Below, one piece after another: positions 60,740 through 64,000 of a stretch of DNA of 64,000 bases. The stretch spans positions 4,526,001 to 4,590,000 of the forward strand of contig JAZGTN010000047.1 of the NCBI GenBank assembly GCA_037783415.1, in the 5' to 3' direction. Position numbers and translations under genes: made by a program. This DNA is from Leptasterias polaris (Eukaryota; Echinodermata; Asteroidea; Forcipulatida; Asteriidae). The notes beneath the pieces are model-generated. The model was not told where the DNA came from, did no database searches, and saw only the letters and a list, made by a program, of their open reading frames with translations. Each line of letters opens with the position of its first letter. The stretch's first letter is position 1.

Positions 60740-60795
60740 CTAATCAAATTCAGAATCGATGCTACGCTCTCCATACTGGCCCTCAGGGTTGTCAT
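60740..60795 (-). CDS. Possible short terminal exon in a CpG-dense patch, tentative
   Basis: The 150 bases 60640-60800 hold about a dozen CpGs, unlike their flanks. On the minus strand an AG at 60796-60797 could be an acceptor, preceded by a C-rich tract. The frame after it reads DNPEGQYGERSIDSEFD and stops at 60740, looking like a hydrophilic protein C-terminus. But the same bases are also open in another minus frame (MTTLRASMESVASIL, to TGA) and on the plus strand from an ATG near 60642 for about 51 codons. I cannot tell which, if any, is used. A TATATTTA just upstream on the minus strand would also allow a promoter or first-exon reading. No family recognised. Confidence 0.2.
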
Positions 60796-60829
60796 CTCAT
60801 AAATATAGTGGCCTCATGGTTGGGGGGGG

Positions 60830-63800
60830 GGGGGCAATATACTCATATGGGCCAATATGTTTAGCAGTTTCACTGACTAGTGAGCTTATAAGTTACATTT
60901 TCAATATGCATATTTAAAGACGGATTATACATCTGTTCTAGTATGCACATATAAAAAGGCATGCAGTATGTCAACAACAAAAAAGTTAAGTGCCATGCTA
61001 AGCAAATCTCAGTAAGGTGTTTTTCAGATGGCAATGGAAAAGCTGAGAGACCAAAAAACGAGGGTACCAGGTGATCAGCTTAAATAGATGCATGCCTGTT
61101 GTACAGCTGTCAAATAAAGCAATGACTCCTAGAGAAGCCTAAATGCCATTATTTTGAGGAACAACTTTTAAATAATGCCTTAATGGATGGCTATTCAACA
61201 TTGGGCCCCATATTTGAACGGAGCTTGGAGCAACCCTACATTTGTACATACATGTAATACACTATCTCCACACACACATGTACACTACAGGGATAGCTGT
61301 CATTTTTGCTTAATGAACACTGCACTTTAAGTGCTCATAATGCCTAAGCCATGGTAAGTGTATGCACAGGGGTGTGTCACGCCACAACGCTGCCTCATTC
61401 AAGAATGGTCTAATTTGGTCAAGAGAGGGCACTAGATTGCAGAGAGTAAGTCAACAATTCACAATATATAAACCACGAGAGCAACATATTGGTCATGTAC
61501 ATACATGTACAGTAGGTCCTTAATTTGACTGTTATAGAAAAGAACTTGATACTCTAGTTTTCAACAAAAAATCACAATGTTCTTCTTTATACAAGACATG
61601 TTGTGTACATGTAGCCTATTATGCATTTTACACTATATAAACAATCAATTTTCTGATAAGTTACAAATCCTATTTTCAAATAGATTAAGAAATCTTCCTG
61701 AATGTTCTCTAAGCCTTTTTTAATGTTCCCTTTTTAAAAGTTTTATCCACTACATTGATAATACTAATAACACAATAGTGCATCTCCATACATGCACTGC
61801 CAATAAGGTCTTCTGGTACTTGACCTCACTTGACCTCTACTTTGATAAGTCTGGGGCTCAACAAACACAGTAAAACAGGGACTAGCATGATCCTGCTGAT
61901 GTTAATGATTGTTTGTCATGTTTGGTCCTTAAAAATCGTGTTCAAAGTTCAAAGTTTACTTTCAATCTCTCAATCAAAGTAAACACTGGACACATTTGTA
62001 GCTACCAGTGGAAATGTTACTCCTGACTTCAGTTTTAGCTTTGAACATCATATATCAAAATGTTTACGACCAATAAGAGCAATTTATGCAGATTGCAGGG
62101 ATGTGATTTGATAAATGAGAAAATTCCTGAAAAATCAGGTTGGGTCTGAACTTATTCTAGCCCACAACTTCCCAGACGTTACAATTCAGGAGGATTACAG
62201 ACTCTGTGCATCAACAGAAATATAAACCTACATACACGTACAGGTTTGGGCACGAGTACTCATTTCTCCCTTGTGTGACTGCTTTACTTCTTTCAAGGAA
62301 ATTTGAAAGTTCAAAGAGTTTTTGAGAAAATTTCTGAAATCAGGAAAAATCCTGAGAAATTCAACACAGCTCCTAAAAACATTTTTTTTGGGGGGGGGTG
62401 CGGTTTTTCAACTAGAATTTAATGAAAACTTGTACATTTATTACCTTTAGATGTAGCACCTATAATGTAAATGTGAGTAAAGAATGAGATCTAAGACGGC
62501 TGAAGAAATTTTCCTTTAACACCACGTCCTAATACTTTATTCTTGTTAGGGCAAGACAGTTTTTCCTAGTAAAGGGCACCAAGGCAAAGGCAAAGAGGCA
62601 TGGAGGCAATTACATTCATGCCTTAAACTAGAAAACTTCTAATTTCTTATTTCTAATTGACCAATTGGTACCCAATTCATAAGTTGATACCAAGTTTATT
62701 GGGTTTTTAAAGCAAATTTGGACACCCTGCTTCACAATTCTGGCTACGACCCTCCATTGGACTGCAATCACTGCATGCAGTCAAGAGAGGGCGGTAGTGG
62801 CCCATCAAATGGCAACTGTATCGCACAGATGAAGTTCACACCTATTTTTGTATATATGACTATCATGTGTGAAATGTAAATGTAAATGTACCAGTGCAAT
62901 GTAACAGTCACTAAACTGGTGATATACAAAACATATATTGGGGTTGTTCATATACTGAAAAGGGAGTGTCACGTACGCAATGTCCTTACCACTAACATGT
63001 AAATGAACATGACATGTCAGCCTGATTTCATTTCCTGCTTTTGGCACGACTTTCTGCATGGAGATATGGTAGACAGTTTTCTGCTTTTCAGCTGAGAAGG
63101 GAAAGGAGTATACTATCAAAATATTGTAGTCCCAACTCCCCCCCACCCCCCCCCCCCCCCAAAAAAAAAGTAAATAAATAAACAGAGAAAAAAAATCACA
63201 GTTTTTTGTCAGAGCTTGATGGATTCAGTATTATACATGTAATACCAAACCGGTATTTCTTGGTACTGGGGGAAATGCAATTTTAAGGGGTTTTGCTTTG
63301 AGGTAAAGTACCATATGCTGAGGAGTTTATTTATGGTGATTCTTAGGTTTACTGCATTATGTACACTTATAGTCCCATACCCATACTACAAGTACATTGT
63401 GTACATACAGACATTTACATACAGACATGTACATGTACATACACAAACATGTACAGGTTTTGTTGTTAATTGACCATAATATGTAAGGTTTTTCGAATGA
63501 AAACTTTTCTAGCTAAAAATACAAATGTCTGAGAGGCAGGCTTTCAATACAGTCGCATTTTTCTGCTGTAAAAACACACTCCTCAGTTGTACTTTTTTAA
63601 ACGACTGTATTAAGCAGCCATGATGTTGTCATTAGACGAATGCTCACCACCTGCTCCGTGCTTCTGTAAAGAAGGCCCCAACAAATCACATTTTCAAATT
63701 TATACCTAATCTCACCTGTGTAGTACACACACCTGTTCTACTCTTTGGCATCAAAATTGGGTTTGGGGTTGTGGGTTTGGTTTTTCTTTTTCTATAGTGA

Positions 63801-64000
63801 AACCGAAACAATCAGTTGTAACTTTAAACGGCATCCAGGGAAACACCGAGCTGTCTACAGAGAGCTTATAAAGTTGCCAATGACTTCCTTTACCACAATG
63901 TATTACTTCCTCGCAATTATGGCCAGTGCATGTATGGGAGCGTTTTGCATTTACTGTATGTTTTCATAGCTTAAAAGGGTAATTGGAACTCAAGGTTCAG
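60830..64000. other. Non-coding DNA to the window end
   Basis: It contains a GGCCTGGAATT-family remnant (62570-62635), an A/C homopolymer patch (63125-63190), an ACATGTACATGTACAT cluster (63405-63450) and simple AT-rich sequence. The open frame at 63745-63969 shows no domain. No gene supported. Confidence 0.45.

Overview
Eukaryotic genomic DNA, AT-rich and repeat-dense, most likely from a marine invertebrate deuterostome. An echinoderm, perhaps a sea star, is my best guess. The reasons are an ankyrin exon close to the vertebrate ANK1/2/3 type, dense small DNA-transposon derivatives, tRNA-derived SINEs, jockey/CR1-like LINE fragments and many ACATGTAC runs. I cannot prove the species. There are no bacterial features.

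The one conventional gene I can name is an ankyrin on the minus strand. The exon at the left edge (2..106) encodes the start of the ankyrin-repeat domain. The exon before it (1796..1894) encodes a lysine/proline-rich N-terminal leader and joins it in phase 0. Everything to the right up to about 57.3 kb then reads as a first intron of about 55 kb. A candidate first exon (ATG, four codons, GTGAGT donor) lies at 57273..57284, downstream of a TATA-like box in a CpG-richer stretch. A second strong candidate first exon, 21 codons with an upstream in-frame stop, lies at 26248..26310. Weaker ones lie at 47602..47658 and 47231..47257. All four end in phase 0, so each could splice onto the same leader exon. 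The simplest model is one ankyrin gene with several alternative promoters in a giant intron.

The intron is full of mobile-element debris: two TTAA-flanked piggyBac-like elements (one keeping the N-terminus of a transposase), TTAA-flanked Kolobok-like MITEs, at least three MITE families with CAG-type ends and 5-6 bp target duplications, a 74-bp palindromic MITE inside another repeat, a degenerate LINE reverse-transcriptase copy (51.5-53.65 kb, minus), a LINE 3' tail (41.35-41.78 kb, plus), and several tRNA-derived SINE pieces.

To the right of the 57.3-kb exon there is a promoter-like block, a SINE, an 83-bp tandem duplication, and a CpG-dense patch at 60.64-60.80 kb that is open in several frames and could be a small exon. 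The rest, to 64 kb, shows no gene I can support.
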